A stretch of 64,000 nt of DNA from Rhizobium sp. BK313 (GTDB lineage: Bacteria > Pseudomonadota > Alphaproteobacteria > Rhizobiales > Rhizobiaceae), in contig NZ_JACHZQ010000001.1 in the NCBI RefSeq assembly GCF_014193655.1, positions 1,488,001-1,552,000 on the forward strand, read 5' to 3'. Within the stretch, counting starts at the first letter, position 1, and the number at the start of each line of letters is the position of its first letter. This document shows, one piece after another, positions 37,244-46,815 of this stretch. The position numbers and the translations under genes were made by a program. The notes beneath the pieces were generated by a model. That model had not been told where the DNA came from. It saw only the letters and a program-made list of their open reading frames with translations, and did not search any database.

Positions 37244-37993
37244 CTACTTCGACAATTGCGACAGAAAGAAGCTGGCAGCGCTCTTGTGGGCTGCGCCGCT
37301 TTGCGGCGTTCCCGACTTCAGAAAGAAACCGTGCGCGCCTTCATAGACGTCCAGGCTCGCCGGGCCACCCAGATCCTGCGCCATCTGGCGCAGTTTTCGT
37401 CCGCCTGACAGAGGAAAGGTCTGGTCCTCGCGACCCCAGATCAGAAGCAACGGCGGCAGCGAATGCACAGGCTGCAAATAGCCGTCCGGGAAGCCGCCGT
37501 CGACCAACACCAGAGCACCTATGTCCGCTCTATTGGCCGATGCAGCGGAAGCAATCTGCGCGCCTAGCGATATACCGAGCACAGCCACCTTGCCGGCATG
37601 GCGAGGAGGAGCACTGAGATAGGAAACGACGCCTCGAACCGCTGCGATCCAGTCCGATTGCCGCGTAGCGTAGTACGCGATGCGTGCATGGGCACTGCCG
37701 GCGCTCGCGATGGCCTTAAGATCGGCCGGCGAAAGCGCGTGAACGAGATAGGCATCCAGACCGGCCGCTTCGAAGGTCTTGCCGATCTCGTCATAGGCGG
37801 GTGAACCGAAGCCCCTGCTGCCGCTCAAGATAATTACCGCCGGACGCGGTCCATTCACGTCATTCCCAAAGCTCTCAACTGCAACCGAGCCGCCTGACGT
37901 CTGCACCGTGAACAGTTGGCGACCGGCCGCCTGGGCGCTTGCGGATGGAGCCAGCGAGAGGAACGTGAAAATGATGGAAAGGACTGCGCGCAT
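37244..37993 (-). CDS. exported alpha/beta hydrolase (dienelactone hydrolase-like)
   Basis: 249 residues with a signal peptide (cleavage near SAQAAG, about residue 22), so it is periplasmic. The nucleophile elbow is GISLGAQ (Ser near 145), and the acid and histidine are likely in LLLIWGREDQTFPL and YEGAHGFFLK. Dienelactone hydrolases proper use cysteine in GxCxG, so this serine form is a general esterase or carboxylesterase-like relative. IILSGSRGFGSPAYDEI near residue 55 may be the oxyanion hole. Substrate unknown. Confidence 0.85.
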   Translation of the reverse strand: MRAVLSIIFTFLSLAPSASAQAAGRQLFTVQTSGGSVAVESFGNDVNGPRPAVIILSGSRGFGSPAYDEIGKTFEAAGLDAYLVHALSPADLKAIASAGSAHARIAYYATRQSDWIAAVRGVVSYLSAPPRHAGKVAVLGISLGAQIASAASANRADIGALVLVDGGFPDGYLQPVHSLPPLLLIWGREDQTFPLSGGRKLRQMAQDLGGPASLDVYEGAHGFFLKSGTPQSGAAHKSAASFFLSQLSK

Positions 37994-38071
37994 GAAGAGC
38001 CTTTGATTTCAGCATCGCCGATATCCTCGATATCCGCATCGGTGGTCCCGGTTGGCCCGGTGCCCTTCCCC

Positions 38072-41000
38072 TTACTTCGCCAGTTCCGCCAACTGCGTCA
38101 TGACCACAGCCGCCCCCTGCAGCCGCTTTTCCGGCGTCGGCAAATCACGCGTCAGGAAGACACTATGGTCAGGGCGAATCTTCGCCATCGTGCCTTGCTT
38201 GGCGATATAGCCGACAAGGTTGGCCGGGTTCGGGAATTCCTTGTTGCGGAATTGCACGACGACGCCCTTCGGGCCGGCATCCAGTTTCTCGACGTTGGCG
38301 ACGCGGCAGAGCGACTTGATATAGACGATCTTGAGAAGATGCTGCACTTCGATGGGCATTGAGCCGAAGCGGTCGATCATTTCGGCACCGAAACTATCGA
38401 TTTCCTTGATTTCGGTGATCTCACCCAGGCGACGATAGAGCGCCATGCGCAGATGCAGATCCGGCACATAGTCGTCCGGGATCATAACCGGCGTACCAAC
38501 GGAAATCTGCGGCGACCAGCCGGTATCCTGGATTTCGTCGACGCCCTTGACCTCGGCGACTGCCTCTTCGAGCATCTGCTGGTACAGTTCGAAACCGACT
38601 TCCTTGATATGGCCGGACTGTTCCTCGCCGAGCAGATTGCCGGCGCCGCGGATATCGAGGTCGTGGCTTGCGAGCTGGAAGCCGGCGCCGAGCGTATCGA
38701 GCGATTGCAGCACCTTGAGGCGGCGCTCGGCCGTTGTCGTCAGCACCTTGTTGACCGGTAGGGTAAACAGCGCGAAGGCACGGACCTTGGAGCGCCCGAC
38801 GCGGCCGCGGAGCTGATAGAGCTGCGCCAGGCCGAACATGTCGGCGCGATGCACGATCAGCGTATTGGCCGTCGGCACGTCCAGACCTGATTCGACGATC
38901 GTGGTCGACAGCAGCACGTCATAGCGGCCTTCGTAGAAGGCGTTCATGATGTCTTCGAGCTCGCCGGCCGGCATCTGGCCATGGGCGACAGCGACCTTCA
39001 GCTCCGGTACGTCCGATTGCAGGAAAGCGTGAATATCGGCGAGATCGGCAAGGCGCGGGCAGACATAGAAGCTCTGGCCGCCGCGATAATGCTCGCGCAT
39101 CAGTGTCTCGCGGATGACGAGCGAATCGAAAGGCGAAATGAAGGTGCGGACCGCCATGCGATCGACCGGAGGCGTGGTGATCAGCGACAGTTCGCGCACG
39201 CCGGTCATGGCGAGCTGCAGCGTGCGCGGGATCGGCGTTGCCGACAGCGTCAGCACGTGCACGTCGCTCTTCAGCTCCTTAAGCCGCTCCTTGTGCTTGA
39301 CGCCGAAGTGCTGCTCTTCGTCGATGACCAGCAGCCCGAGATTGGCGAATTTGATACCGGCGCCGAGCAGCGCATGCGTGCCGACAACGATGTCGGTCTT
39401 GCCTTCTGCCACTTCCTTTTTGGTCAGCGCCAGATCCTTGGCGCCGACGAGGCGCGAGGCCTGCTGTATACGGATCGGCAGGCCGCGGAAGCGCTCTGAG
39501 AAAGTCTTGAAATGCTGGCGAGAAAGCAGCGTCGTCGGTACGACGATGGCGACCTGCGCGCCGTTCATGGCGGCAACGAAGGCCGCGCGCAACGCCACCT
39601 CGGTCTTGCCGAAACCGACGTCGCCGCAGACGAGGCGATCCATGGGCCGGCCGGCGCCGAGATCGTCGCGCACCGCGTCGATGGCGTTCATCTGATCTTC
39701 GGTCTCGTCATAGGGGAAGCGGGCAGCAAACTCGTCATAGAGCCCGTCCGGCGCGGTCAATACCGGCGCATGCCGCGTCAAGCGTTCGGCAGCCACGCGG
39801 ATCAGCGCTCCGGCCATGTCCAGCAGGCGCTTCTTGAGCTTGGCCTTGCGCATCTGCCAGGCGCCGCCGCCGAGCTTGTCGAGCTGCGCCTCGGTGCCCT
39901 CGCCGCCGTAACGAGACAGCAGATCGATGTTTTCGACCGGCAGGAACAGCTTGGCGTCGTCGGCATACCACAGCTCGAGGCAGGCATGCGGTGCGCCGGC
40001 GGCCTCAATGGTTCTAAGACCAACGAAACGACCGATGCCGTGTTCGGTGTGGACGACGATCGAACCCTCGTCGAGACCGGCGACCTCGGAGATGAAATCG
40101 GCAGCCCGTTTGCGGCGCTTGGAGCGGCGCACCATGCGATCGCCGAGAATATCCTGCTCGCCGATCACGACGAGATCGCCGGCCTCGAAGCCAGCCTCCA
40201 GGCTGAGCACGGCCGCGGCCGCTTCGCCCTTCGCCAGAGTGCTGAGGTCCTTGAAGGCCTCAATCGTCTTGACGCGGGCAAGCCCGTGTTCGGCCAGAAC
40301 CTGTAACAGACGATCGAGCGAGCCTTCCGTCCAGGCTGATATCAAGACCTTGCCGCCGGCAGCGCGACGGTCGGCGATGTGTTTGACCACAGCATCAAAG
40401 ACGTTGACACGTTCGTTGTCAGCGCCATCGGTCGACGATCGCGCCCAACGCGGCCCTTGACGGGCATCGACGCTAACCACGCGGCGGCCCTCGCCCTCAT
40501 GCTCATTAAAAGGCGAAATGCGTATGGCATCGAGGGCATCGAGCACCTTCGCGAAGGTGCCGCCATCGAGATAGAGCTGGCCTGGCGTTACCGGCTTGTA
40601 GGGCGTGCCCTGCGCCATCTGACCCTTGGCCGCCTGCCCGGAGTTCAGGCGGGCGTCGTAATAGTCGAAAACGAGTTTAGAGCGCTCCTCGGCGGCTTCG
40701 CGCACCGTATGGTCAGTGACGAGACGGAAGCCCTCGAGATAGTCGAAAACCGTTTCCAGCTTTTCATAGAACAGCGGCAGCCAGTGTTCCATGCCGGCAT
40801 AGCGACGGCCTTCGGAGACGGCGACATAAAGTGCGTCGTCACGCGTCGCCGCGCCGAAAGCGGAGAGATAGTTCTTACGAAAGCGGCTGATCGTATCCGG
40901 CGTCAGCGTCACCTCACTCATCGGGTTGAGGTCGAGGGAACGTATCTGGCCGATGGTGCGCTGGCTGGCGGGATCGAAGCTGCGGATGCTTTCCAGGGTA

Positions 41001-41572
41001 TCGCCGAAGAAATCGAGGCGTACGGGCTCTTCCGTGCCTGGAACAAAGACATCGAGAATGCCGCCACGTACGGCATACTCGCCGACTTCGCGCACCGTCG
41101 CCACGCGATCGAAACCATTGCGCTCCAGGCGGCTTGCAATGTCATCCATGCGTACCTGATTGCCCGGCCGAGCGGAAAAGGCGAGGCTTTCTATCACGTC
41201 CTGCGGGGCAACCTTCTGCAGCATGGCGTTGACCGTCACCAAGACGATTGCCGGATGAGGCTTATGATGATGGGCAATCAGACCAGAGAGCGCCGCCAGA
41301 CGGCGGGCCGAAGTGTCGGAACTCGGCGAAACGCGGTCATAGGGAAGGCAGTCCCAAGCAGGCAGCGTCAATACCGGAATGTCGGGCGCGATGAAGCCGA
41401 GCATCTGTTCGACATCAGCCATATGCTGGCCATCGGACATGACATAGGCAACGGGTTGGCCCGTCTTCGCCAGCTCGGCCAGCAAAAAAGGCTCCAGGCC
41501 GGCGGGAACATGGCCGACCGTCAGCGGCTCGCTTGCCGCGATCAGTTTCTTCGCATCGAAACCAGGGATCAT
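38072..41572 (-). CDS. mfd: transcription-repair coupling factor
   Basis: 1166 residues, the normal size. Mfd removes RNA polymerase stalled at lesions and recruits UvrA. In order it has the UvrB-like N-terminal module, the RNA-polymerase-interacting CarD-like domain (GSIVVHTEHGIGRFVGL near 495), the RecG-like translocase with Walker A CGDVGFGKTEVALRAA near 645 and the DEEQ box in VIDEEQHFGVKHKERL, helicase motifs to LRGRVGRS, and the C-terminal UvrA-masking domain. Its start overlaps the stop of sdhE by four bases, so expression is probably coupled. uvrA itself lies about 12 kb away in this window. Confidence 0.97.
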   Translation of the reverse strand: MIPGFDAKKLIAASEPLTVGHVPAGLEPFLLAELAKTGQPVAYVMSDGQHMADVEQMLGFIAPDIPVLTLPAWDCLPYDRVSPSSDTSARRLAALSGLIAHHHKPHPAIVLVTVNAMLQKVAPQDVIESLAFSARPGNQVRMDDIASRLERNGFDRVATVREVGEYAVRGGILDVFVPGTEEPVRLDFFGDTLESIRSFDPASQRTIGQIRSLDLNPMSEVTLTPDTISRFRKNYLSAFGAATRDDALYVAVSEGRRYAGMEHWLPLFYEKLETVFDYLEGFRLVTDHTVREAAEERSKLVFDYYDARLNSGQAAKGQMAQGTPYKPVTPGQLYLDGGTFAKVLDALDAIRISPFNEHEGEGRRVVSVDARQGPRWARSSTDGADNERVNVFDAVVKHIADRRAAGGKVLISAWTEGSLDRLLQVLAEHGLARVKTIEAFKDLSTLAKGEAAAAVLSLEAGFEAGDLVVIGEQDILGDRMVRRSKRRKRAADFISEVAGLDEGSIVVHTEHGIGRFVGLRTIEAAGAPHACLELWYADDAKLFLPVENIDLLSRYGGEGTEAQLDKLGGGAWQMRKAKLKKRLLDMAGALIRVAAERLTRHAPVLTAPDGLYDEFAARFPYDETEDQMNAIDAVRDDLGAGRPMDRLVCGDVGFGKTEVALRAAFVAAMNGAQVAIVVPTTLLSRQHFKTFSERFRGLPIRIQQASRLVGAKDLALTKKEVAEGKTDIVVGTHALLGAGIKFANLGLLVIDEEQHFGVKHKERLKELKSDVHVLTLSATPIPRTLQLAMTGVRELSLITTPPVDRMAVRTFISPFDSLVIRETLMREHYRGGQSFYVCPRLADLADIHAFLQSDVPELKVAVAHGQMPAGELEDIMNAFYEGRYDVLLSTTIVESGLDVPTANTLIVHRADMFGLAQLYQLRGRVGRSKVRAFALFTLPVNKVLTTTAERRLKVLQSLDTLGAGFQLASHDLDIRGAGNLLGEEQSGHIKEVGFELYQQMLEEAVAEVKGVDEIQDTGWSPQISVGTPVMIPDDYVPDLHLRMALYRRLGEITEIKEIDSFGAEMIDRFGSMPIEVQHLLKIVYIKSLCRVANVEKLDAGPKGVVVQFRNKEFPNPANLVGYIAKQGTMAKIRPDHSVFLTRDLPTPEKRLQGAAVVMTQLAELAK

Positions 41573-41883
41573 TTGGTTAGTCCGAACCTTTCGGCGATCT
41601 CTTCGAAATCGGGCTTATAGGACGTCAGGCGTTCAAAGAGCGGAGTCTGCAGATGTTGTGGCGTCGGCTGGCTACCGAGGATCCACCTGAGAAGATCATT
41701 GTCCTCCTCGGCCATGATGCGCTCGAATTCATCAAGTTCGGCCTCGGTAAGCCCAGGCAATTCGTTGTCGGCGAACTGACCGAACACAAGATCCATCTCG
41801 CGGATACCGCGGTGCCAACAGCGAAACAGAATGCGCCGGCGGCGGGGATCGAGATCGGCACTGCTGAGTGTCAGCCCAGTCAT
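41569..41883 (-). CDS. sdhE: succinate dehydrogenase assembly factor 2 (FAD assembly factor)
   Basis: 104 residues from the ATG at 41883 (MTGLTLSSADLDPRRRR), with AAAGG eight bases upstream. The SdhE/Sdh5 signature is plain: RRRRILFRCWHRGIREMDLVFGQF, containing the RGxxE motif needed for covalent flavinylation of SdhA, followed by acidic helices LDEFERIMAEEDNDLLRWI. It attaches FAD to succinate dehydrogenase. The gene overlaps mfd by four bases (ATGA), an arrangement often seen in Alphaproteobacteria although the functions seem unrelated. Confidence 0.95.
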   Translation of the reverse strand: MTGLTLSSADLDPRRRRILFRCWHRGIREMDLVFGQFADNELPGLTEAELDEFERIMAEEDNDLLRWILGSQPTPQHLQTPLFERLTSYKPDFEEIAERFGLTK

Positions 41884-42056
41884 CAAAAACACCTTTATGT
41901 TGATGCGTCTCTATAAAACCAGCCTTGAAAGGTGGGAACCGGTTTTTCGGAAAAAAGCACCTGACATGCAATTTTCCGGGGAGTGTGCACCTTGTGAAAG
42001 CCTCCGCGACTGTCAGGCCTTGCCAAGCCTACCCTCCCCGTCGCATTTTGCCGGCC

Positions 42057-44162
42057 ATGCGTCCCGCCATCCTCGATCCGCTGTTTGCCTCCATCTCTTC
42101 GCTGTCAGGCGTCGGGCCGAAGGCTGCCGAGCTGCTGGTGAAGTTGCTCGATCGGGAGACCATCGACGATTGCCGCGTCATTGATCTGCTCTTTCATGCG
42201 CCGCATTCCATCATCGACCGACGCGAGCAGCCGGGCATTGCGCGGGCGCCGCAGGGGGCAATCGTCACCATCACCGGCCGCGTCGACCGCCACCAGCCGC
42301 CGCCGAACGCACGCAGCAACGTGCCCTACCGCGTCTTCATGCATGACGAGACCGGTGAGCTCGGCCTGGTGTTCTTCCGCGGCAAGGCGCAATGGCTGGA
42401 AAAGCAACTGCCGATCGATGAGATGGTGACTGTCAGCGGCAAGGTCGACTGGTTCAACGGTCGCCCGTCGATGGTGCATCCGGACTATATCATGCGCGAA
42501 AGCGAGGCGGAGAACCTGCCGCTGGTCGAGCCGGTCTATCCCCTGACCGCCGGGCTCTCGCCAAAATTCCTACGCAAGACCATCGAAGCGGCGATGACGC
42601 GCATGCCCGAGTTGCCGGAATGGGACGATGTGGCGCTCACTCAGAAGCAGGGCTTCCCATCGATCTCAGACAGCTTTCACATGCTGCACGCGCCGCGCGA
42701 TGCCGCCGATATCGACTCGCAGACGCCGGCCCGCCGCCGACTTGCCTATGACGAATTCCTAGCCGGGCAGTTGTCGCTGTCGCTCGTGCGCCAACGCCTG
42801 CGCAAAGTCGCGGGGCAGCCCGTGAATCCCACTGGATCAATCAGCCGGAAGATATTGGAATCCCTGCCCTTCTCCATGACGAACAGTCAGAGCGAAGCCA
42901 TCGCCGATATCTTGAAGGACATGGCCGGCACGGAGCGTATGCTGCGGCTGCTGCAAGGTGACGTCGGTGCCGGCAAGACGTTGGTGGCACTGATGGCGAT
43001 TGCGGCCGTCATCGAAAGCGGCGGCCAGGCCGTGCTGATGGCGCCGACCGAAATCCTGGCGCGGCAACATCATGCAACGATCTCGAAATTCGCCGCCAGC
43101 GCCGATCTTTCCGTCGAAGTCCTGACCGGCCGCACCAAGGGCCGCGAACGCGACGCCATCCTCGAACGCATCGCCTCGGGCGAGGCACAGATCGTGATCG
43201 GCACGCATGCGCTGTTCCAGGATAGCGTGACCTATGCCAATCTCATGCTGGCCGTCGTCGACGAACAGCACCGTTTCGGCGTCCATCAGCGGCTGCGGCT
43301 GACGGCGAAGGGCATCTCGCCGCATATGCTGGTCATGACCGCGACGCCGATCCCGCGCACGCTGGTGCTTGCCGCCTTCGGCGACATGGACGTTTCCAAG
43401 CTCACGGAAAAGCCCGCCGGCCGCAAGCCGATCCAGACGATCACCATTCCGAGCGAACGAACCGGCGATATCGTATCTCGACTAGGAAGCGCACTTTCCG
43501 AAGGCAAAAAAGCCTATTGGATTTGTCCACTTGTGGAAGAATCCGAAGAATCGGATTTAATGTCGGTCGAGGAGCGGCATGCGACCTTGACCAAGGCACT
43601 CGGAGCCGGGATCGGGCTCATCCACGGCCGCATGAGCGGACCGGAGAAGGATGCCGTGATGATGGCCTTCAAGAACGGCGAAATCCGTCTGCTGGTCGCC
43701 ACCACTGTCGTCGAGGTCGGCGTCGACGTTCCGGATGCGACGATCATGGTGATCGAGCATGCCGAGCGTTTCGGGCTCGCGCAATTGCACCAGTTGCGTG
43801 GCCGCGTCGGACGCGGCGACGAGGCGTCTACCTGTATTCTGCTTTACAAGGGCCCGCTCGGTGAAACCGGCCATGCACGGCTATCGATCATGCGCGACAC
43901 TGAGGATGGTTTTCGCATTGCCGAGGAGGATCTGAAGCTGCGTGGTGAAGGCGAGTTGCTCGGCACCCGCCAATCCGGAACACCGGGCTTCCGCATCGCC
44001 AGCCTCGAGGCCCACGCCGATCTCCTGGAGATCGCCCGCAAGGATGCCGCCTATCTGATCGATCGCGATCCGGAACTGACCAGCGAGCGCGGGATGGCGG
44101 TGCGCACCCTGCTCTACCTCTTCCGCCGCGACGAGGCGATCCGGTTTCTGAGAGCAGGATAG
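42057..44162 (+). CDS. recG: ATP-dependent DNA helicase RecG
   Basis: 701 residues from the ATG at 42057 (MRPAILDPLFASISSLSGVG). The open frame extends 44 codons further, but without family similarity. RecG regresses stalled replication forks and resolves junctions. The N-terminal wedge with the OB fold (about 60-150) precedes Walker A GDVGAGKTLVALMA near 303, the DEQH box VVDEQHRFGVHQR near 400, and motif VI QLRGRVGRG near 580. It is divergent from sdhE-mfd over 173 bases. RecG docks on the acidic SSB tail, and ssb lies in this window. Confidence 0.97.
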   Translation: MRPAILDPLFASISSLSGVGPKAAELLVKLLDRETIDDCRVIDLLFHAPHSIIDRREQPGIARAPQGAIVTITGRVDRHQPPPNARSNVPYRVFMHDETGELGLVFFRGKAQWLEKQLPIDEMVTVSGKVDWFNGRPSMVHPDYIMRESEAENLPLVEPVYPLTAGLSPKFLRKTIEAAMTRMPELPEWDDVALTQKQGFPSISDSFHMLHAPRDAADIDSQTPARRRLAYDEFLAGQLSLSLVRQRLRKVAGQPVNPTGSISRKILESLPFSMTNSQSEAIADILKDMAGTERMLRLLQGDVGAGKTLVALMAIAAVIESGGQAVLMAPTEILARQHHATISKFAASADLSVEVLTGRTKGRERDAILERIASGEAQIVIGTHALFQDSVTYANLMLAVVDEQHRFGVHQRLRLTAKGISPHMLVMTATPIPRTLVLAAFGDMDVSKLTEKPAGRKPIQTITIPSERTGDIVSRLGSALSEGKKAYWICPLVEESEESDLMSVEERHATLTKALGAGIGLIHGRMSGPEKDAVMMAFKNGEIRLLVATTVVEVGVDVPDATIMVIEHAERFGLAQLHQLRGRVGRGDEASTCILLYKGPLGETGHARLSIMRDTEDGFRIAEEDLKLRGEGELLGTRQSGTPGFRIASLEAHADLLEIARKDAAYLIDRDPELTSERGMAVRTLLYLFRRDEAIRFLRAG

Positions 44163-44164
44163 GC

Positions 44165-44191
44165 GGATGGACGCGGCAATCGCGTCCATCC
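44165..44191 (+). terminator. perfect hairpin at the recG 3' end
   Basis: GGATGGACGCG (44165-44175) and CGCGTCCATCC (44181-44191) form an 11-bp perfect stem with a five-base loop, starting two bases after the recG stop. No T-run follows on either strand, and it may serve both convergent genes. Confidence 0.6.
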
Positions 44192-44203
44192 AAGTCAAAG
44201 CCG

Positions 44204-45700
44204 TTACTTGGCCGAAAGGCCGGGGATCGTGACCTGGAACACCTGGAACATGGTGTCGACATCAGCTCCACCATCGCCCTTGTAGGCCGCGCCAACCTGG
44301 AAGCCGTCCTGGGTCAGGAAGTCGTTGTCGTTGGCGACGAACAGGAAGTAATCATTCGGCAGGTTCGGATCGAGAACGCTGGCGAGCGACATGGCCTCCC
44401 ACTTTTCGGAAAGGTTGTTGCGATCGTTCGGCGCACCATTGTGAAGACCGAAGCGAGCGAGATCGGCGCTGTCGTTGATGTCGATGAACTGACTCACCGT
44501 CGCCGGCTTCACGGAAGCATCGACGACACCCTTTGGAGCGACTGGCTTGTCGGCGTCGAATGCTGTGCCGTGAATGTCGGTGGCAGCGGAGACATCGACG
44601 ATGTCGATGCTGCGGTAGAGCGACTTTTCGCCCTTCTGGCCATAACCATTGCCGCTGTCACGAGCGAGCATCAGGAACGATTGCGGCGAGAGTGCTACGA
44701 TTTCGCTCTGGGCGGCAACGATCGTCTTACCCTTGTCGTCCTTAAAGACCGGCAGCGGCACGACATATTCATGCACGAGCTTCAGATGCGCCAGATCGGC
44801 GGCATCATAAACCAGTGCGCGAGTGTTCTGCCGGGTCGAACCGGAATCGCCACCGTCTTGGCGCGTGGCGGACTGCAGCACGGCGATCAGGAACTTTCCG
44901 TCCGGGGTCATCGACATACCCTCGAGGCCTTGGTTGTTCTGGCGGCCGCTGCTCGGATCCTTCGGATCGGGAGCTGTTTCGCCGGGGCCTGGATTGTTGG
45001 AAGCAAAGTTCACGGCACCGTGGCGCATCGGCAGCAGTGCGTCCGGTGGCTGGGTGGCCGACATCATCTGACCATCCGCGGAGAAACGGTAGATATAGGG
45101 ACCGTATTCGTCGCTGATGAACATCGTGCCGTCGGGCAGACGGACTATAGCTTCATTGTCGAGCGCGATCTTGCCGTTCGGCGCTTGTGGTAGCAGCGGC
45201 ATACCATCGGCCGGATTGCGAACACCGTTAGCGGGGTCGAGGCCGGTCGTGTCAGCGCCCTTGTTGTCGGTCAGCATCATGGTGTCAGCAAGCTTGGCGT
45301 CGACACCAGACTGTTCCTTGCCGGCCGGCGGCGTTGCGCCCGGAGCGGCTGGGGTCAACTGGACATCGATGGTGTTGAGACGCGGGCGATAGTCGGTTGT
45401 GCCGACAGCATTATAGCCGCGATCCGGCAGCAGCCACAGCGAACCCTTGTAAGAACCATCGGCATTGCGCACCCAGCTTTTTGTATCGATCGACATGCCC
45501 GAGCCGGAGCCGAAGGTTTCGCCGAACTTGTCGCGCTGATTGGCTGGAATGCGGCCGATTGCGACGCGGCCCTTATTGACCAGGGTGACACTGCCGACAG
45601 TGACGGAGTTATCAGCAAAGGCTGCGACCGGCGCAGCGAAAACGAAAGTAGCGAGCGCTGCAGAGAGCAGCGGCAAAGTCATTGAACGCAAGTCTTTCAC
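44204..45700 (-). CDS. secreted phytase-like (esterase-like activity of phytase) family protein
   Basis: 498 residues from a GTG at 45700, which has AGGAGG eight bases upstream. An ATG six codons later is also possible. A signal peptide ends near AAPVAAFADNS (about residue 32). The body resembles the phytase-like beta-propeller family: GSGSGMSIDTKSWV, LLPDRGYNAVGT, NEAIVRLPDGTMFISDEYGPYIYRF near 200, NNQGLEGMSMTPDGKFLIAVL near 285, and EKWEAMSLASVLDPNLPNDYFLFVANDNDF near the end. The acidic loops suggest calcium binding. Whether it truly acts on phytate is not known, since the family name reflects weak similarity. Probably periplasmic. Confidence 0.85.
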   Translation of the reverse strand: MKDLRSMTLPLLSAALATFVFAAPVAAFADNSVTVGSVTLVNKGRVAIGRIPANQRDKFGETFGSGSGMSIDTKSWVRNADGSYKGSLWLLPDRGYNAVGTTDYRPRLNTIDVQLTPAAPGATPPAGKEQSGVDAKLADTMMLTDNKGADTTGLDPANGVRNPADGMPLLPQAPNGKIALDNEAIVRLPDGTMFISDEYGPYIYRFSADGQMMSATQPPDALLPMRHGAVNFASNNPGPGETAPDPKDPSSGRQNNQGLEGMSMTPDGKFLIAVLQSATRQDGGDSGSTRQNTRALVYDAADLAHLKLVHEYVVPLPVFKDDKGKTIVAAQSEIVALSPQSFLMLARDSGNGYGQKGEKSLYRSIDIVDVSAATDIHGTAFDADKPVAPKGVVDASVKPATVSQFIDINDSADLARFGLHNGAPNDRNNLSEKWEAMSLASVLDPNLPNDYFLFVANDNDFLTQDGFQVGAAYKGDGGADVDTMFQVFQVTIPGLSAK

Positions 45701-45931
45701 GGCAATATCCTCCTGATGAAAAAGCTCTTTTGCTGGAATGGCATTCACCTCCAAACCGGCCCAAAGCCGCGTCGAACGATGGCGTCCGGCTCTATTGGTC
45801 CCAGACCTTCGATGATGAGATGCGCCCGATTGCCCTTCCGGCAGACGGTCTAAGACGGCAACATGATAGGGACATGACAACTCGCCCCAAACGCGTGGGC
45901 GATACACAAGGACATCGGAAAAAGCGTGGTT

Positions 45932-46636
45932 CTAAGACAAAGTTTTTGCGGGCACCGGCAACGGCGGCGGCAGTTCCTTGCCGATCAGCTTTTCACGATA
46001 TTCCGGCGAGACCAGGCCGCCCGAAATCAGCAGCTTGGCACCGTCTTCCGGGCTCATGTCCAGAATCGTGATTTTTTCGCGCGGAACGAAAACCAGGAAA
46101 CCGGCCGTTGGGACCGGTGTCGGCGGCAGGAAAACGGCTACCATGTCATGTCCCATGGCATTGAACTTCGAGGCGATTTCGCCCTTGGCGTCGGTCGAGA
46201 TAAACACCATCGACCAAAGGCCGGGGCTGGGATATTCAATTAGCCCGACTTTCTTGAAAGACGTGCCCTGTTCCTTCAGCACTGTTTCGAAAATCTGCTT
46301 CACGCTCTTGTAGATGGTTCGCACCAGCGGCACGCGCTGGACGATCGATTCGCCGAAGCGGACGATGCTCTGACCGATGAGGTTTTTAGCGAGGAAACCG
46401 ACGACCGTGATGAAGATCATCGCGATCACCAGACCGGTGCCGGGAACGGCGAAGTTGAGATAGCTCTCGGGATCGTAGCGTGCCGGAATATAGGGCCTGA
46501 CCCAGCTATCGGCCCAGTGGACCACCGACCAGGTGAGCCAGAGCGTAATGGCGATCGGCGCACAGATAATGAGGCCCGCCAGGAAATTGTTTCTGATCCG
46601 CGTTGCCACAGATATTTTGATGGGTTTTTCCGTCAT
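45932..46636 (-). CDS. DUF502 family membrane protein
   Basis: 234 residues from the ATG at 46636 (MTEKPIKISVATRIRNNFLAGL). Two membrane segments are visible (about 20-42 and 72-95), followed by a cytoplasmic or periplasmic beta-rich domain: RVPLVRTIYKSVKQIFETVL near 115, MVFISTDAKGE, VFLPPTPVPTAGFLVFVP near 180, and a proline-rich C-terminus. The TPxPTxGFLxFVP block is the family signature. Function unknown. It follows glmS on the same strand after a 179-base gap, and the glmU-glmS-DUF502 order is familiar from other Rhizobiales. Confidence 0.88.
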   Translation of the reverse strand: MTEKPIKISVATRIRNNFLAGLIICAPIAITLWLTWSVVHWADSWVRPYIPARYDPESYLNFAVPGTGLVIAMIFITVVGFLAKNLIGQSIVRFGESIVQRVPLVRTIYKSVKQIFETVLKEQGTSFKKVGLIEYPSPGLWSMVFISTDAKGEIASKFNAMGHDMVAVFLPPTPVPTAGFLVFVPREKITILDMSPEDGAKLLISGGLVSPEYREKLIGKELPPPLPVPAKTLS

Positions 46637-46815
46637 TCGCCGTTCGAAAACTCCGTTCCGTCGCCAACCGCTAACCGGCAAATTCTCCCCACCATCTCCC
46701 CTATGAAACGTGCCAGAAATCAGCGCGTCGCACAACCCGGCAGTCACGCCGTCGGCCCGGATCAGAGCCCGGTTCACGACGACGTTATTTTAGGAAAAGA
46801 GCAGGCGAATGCGGC

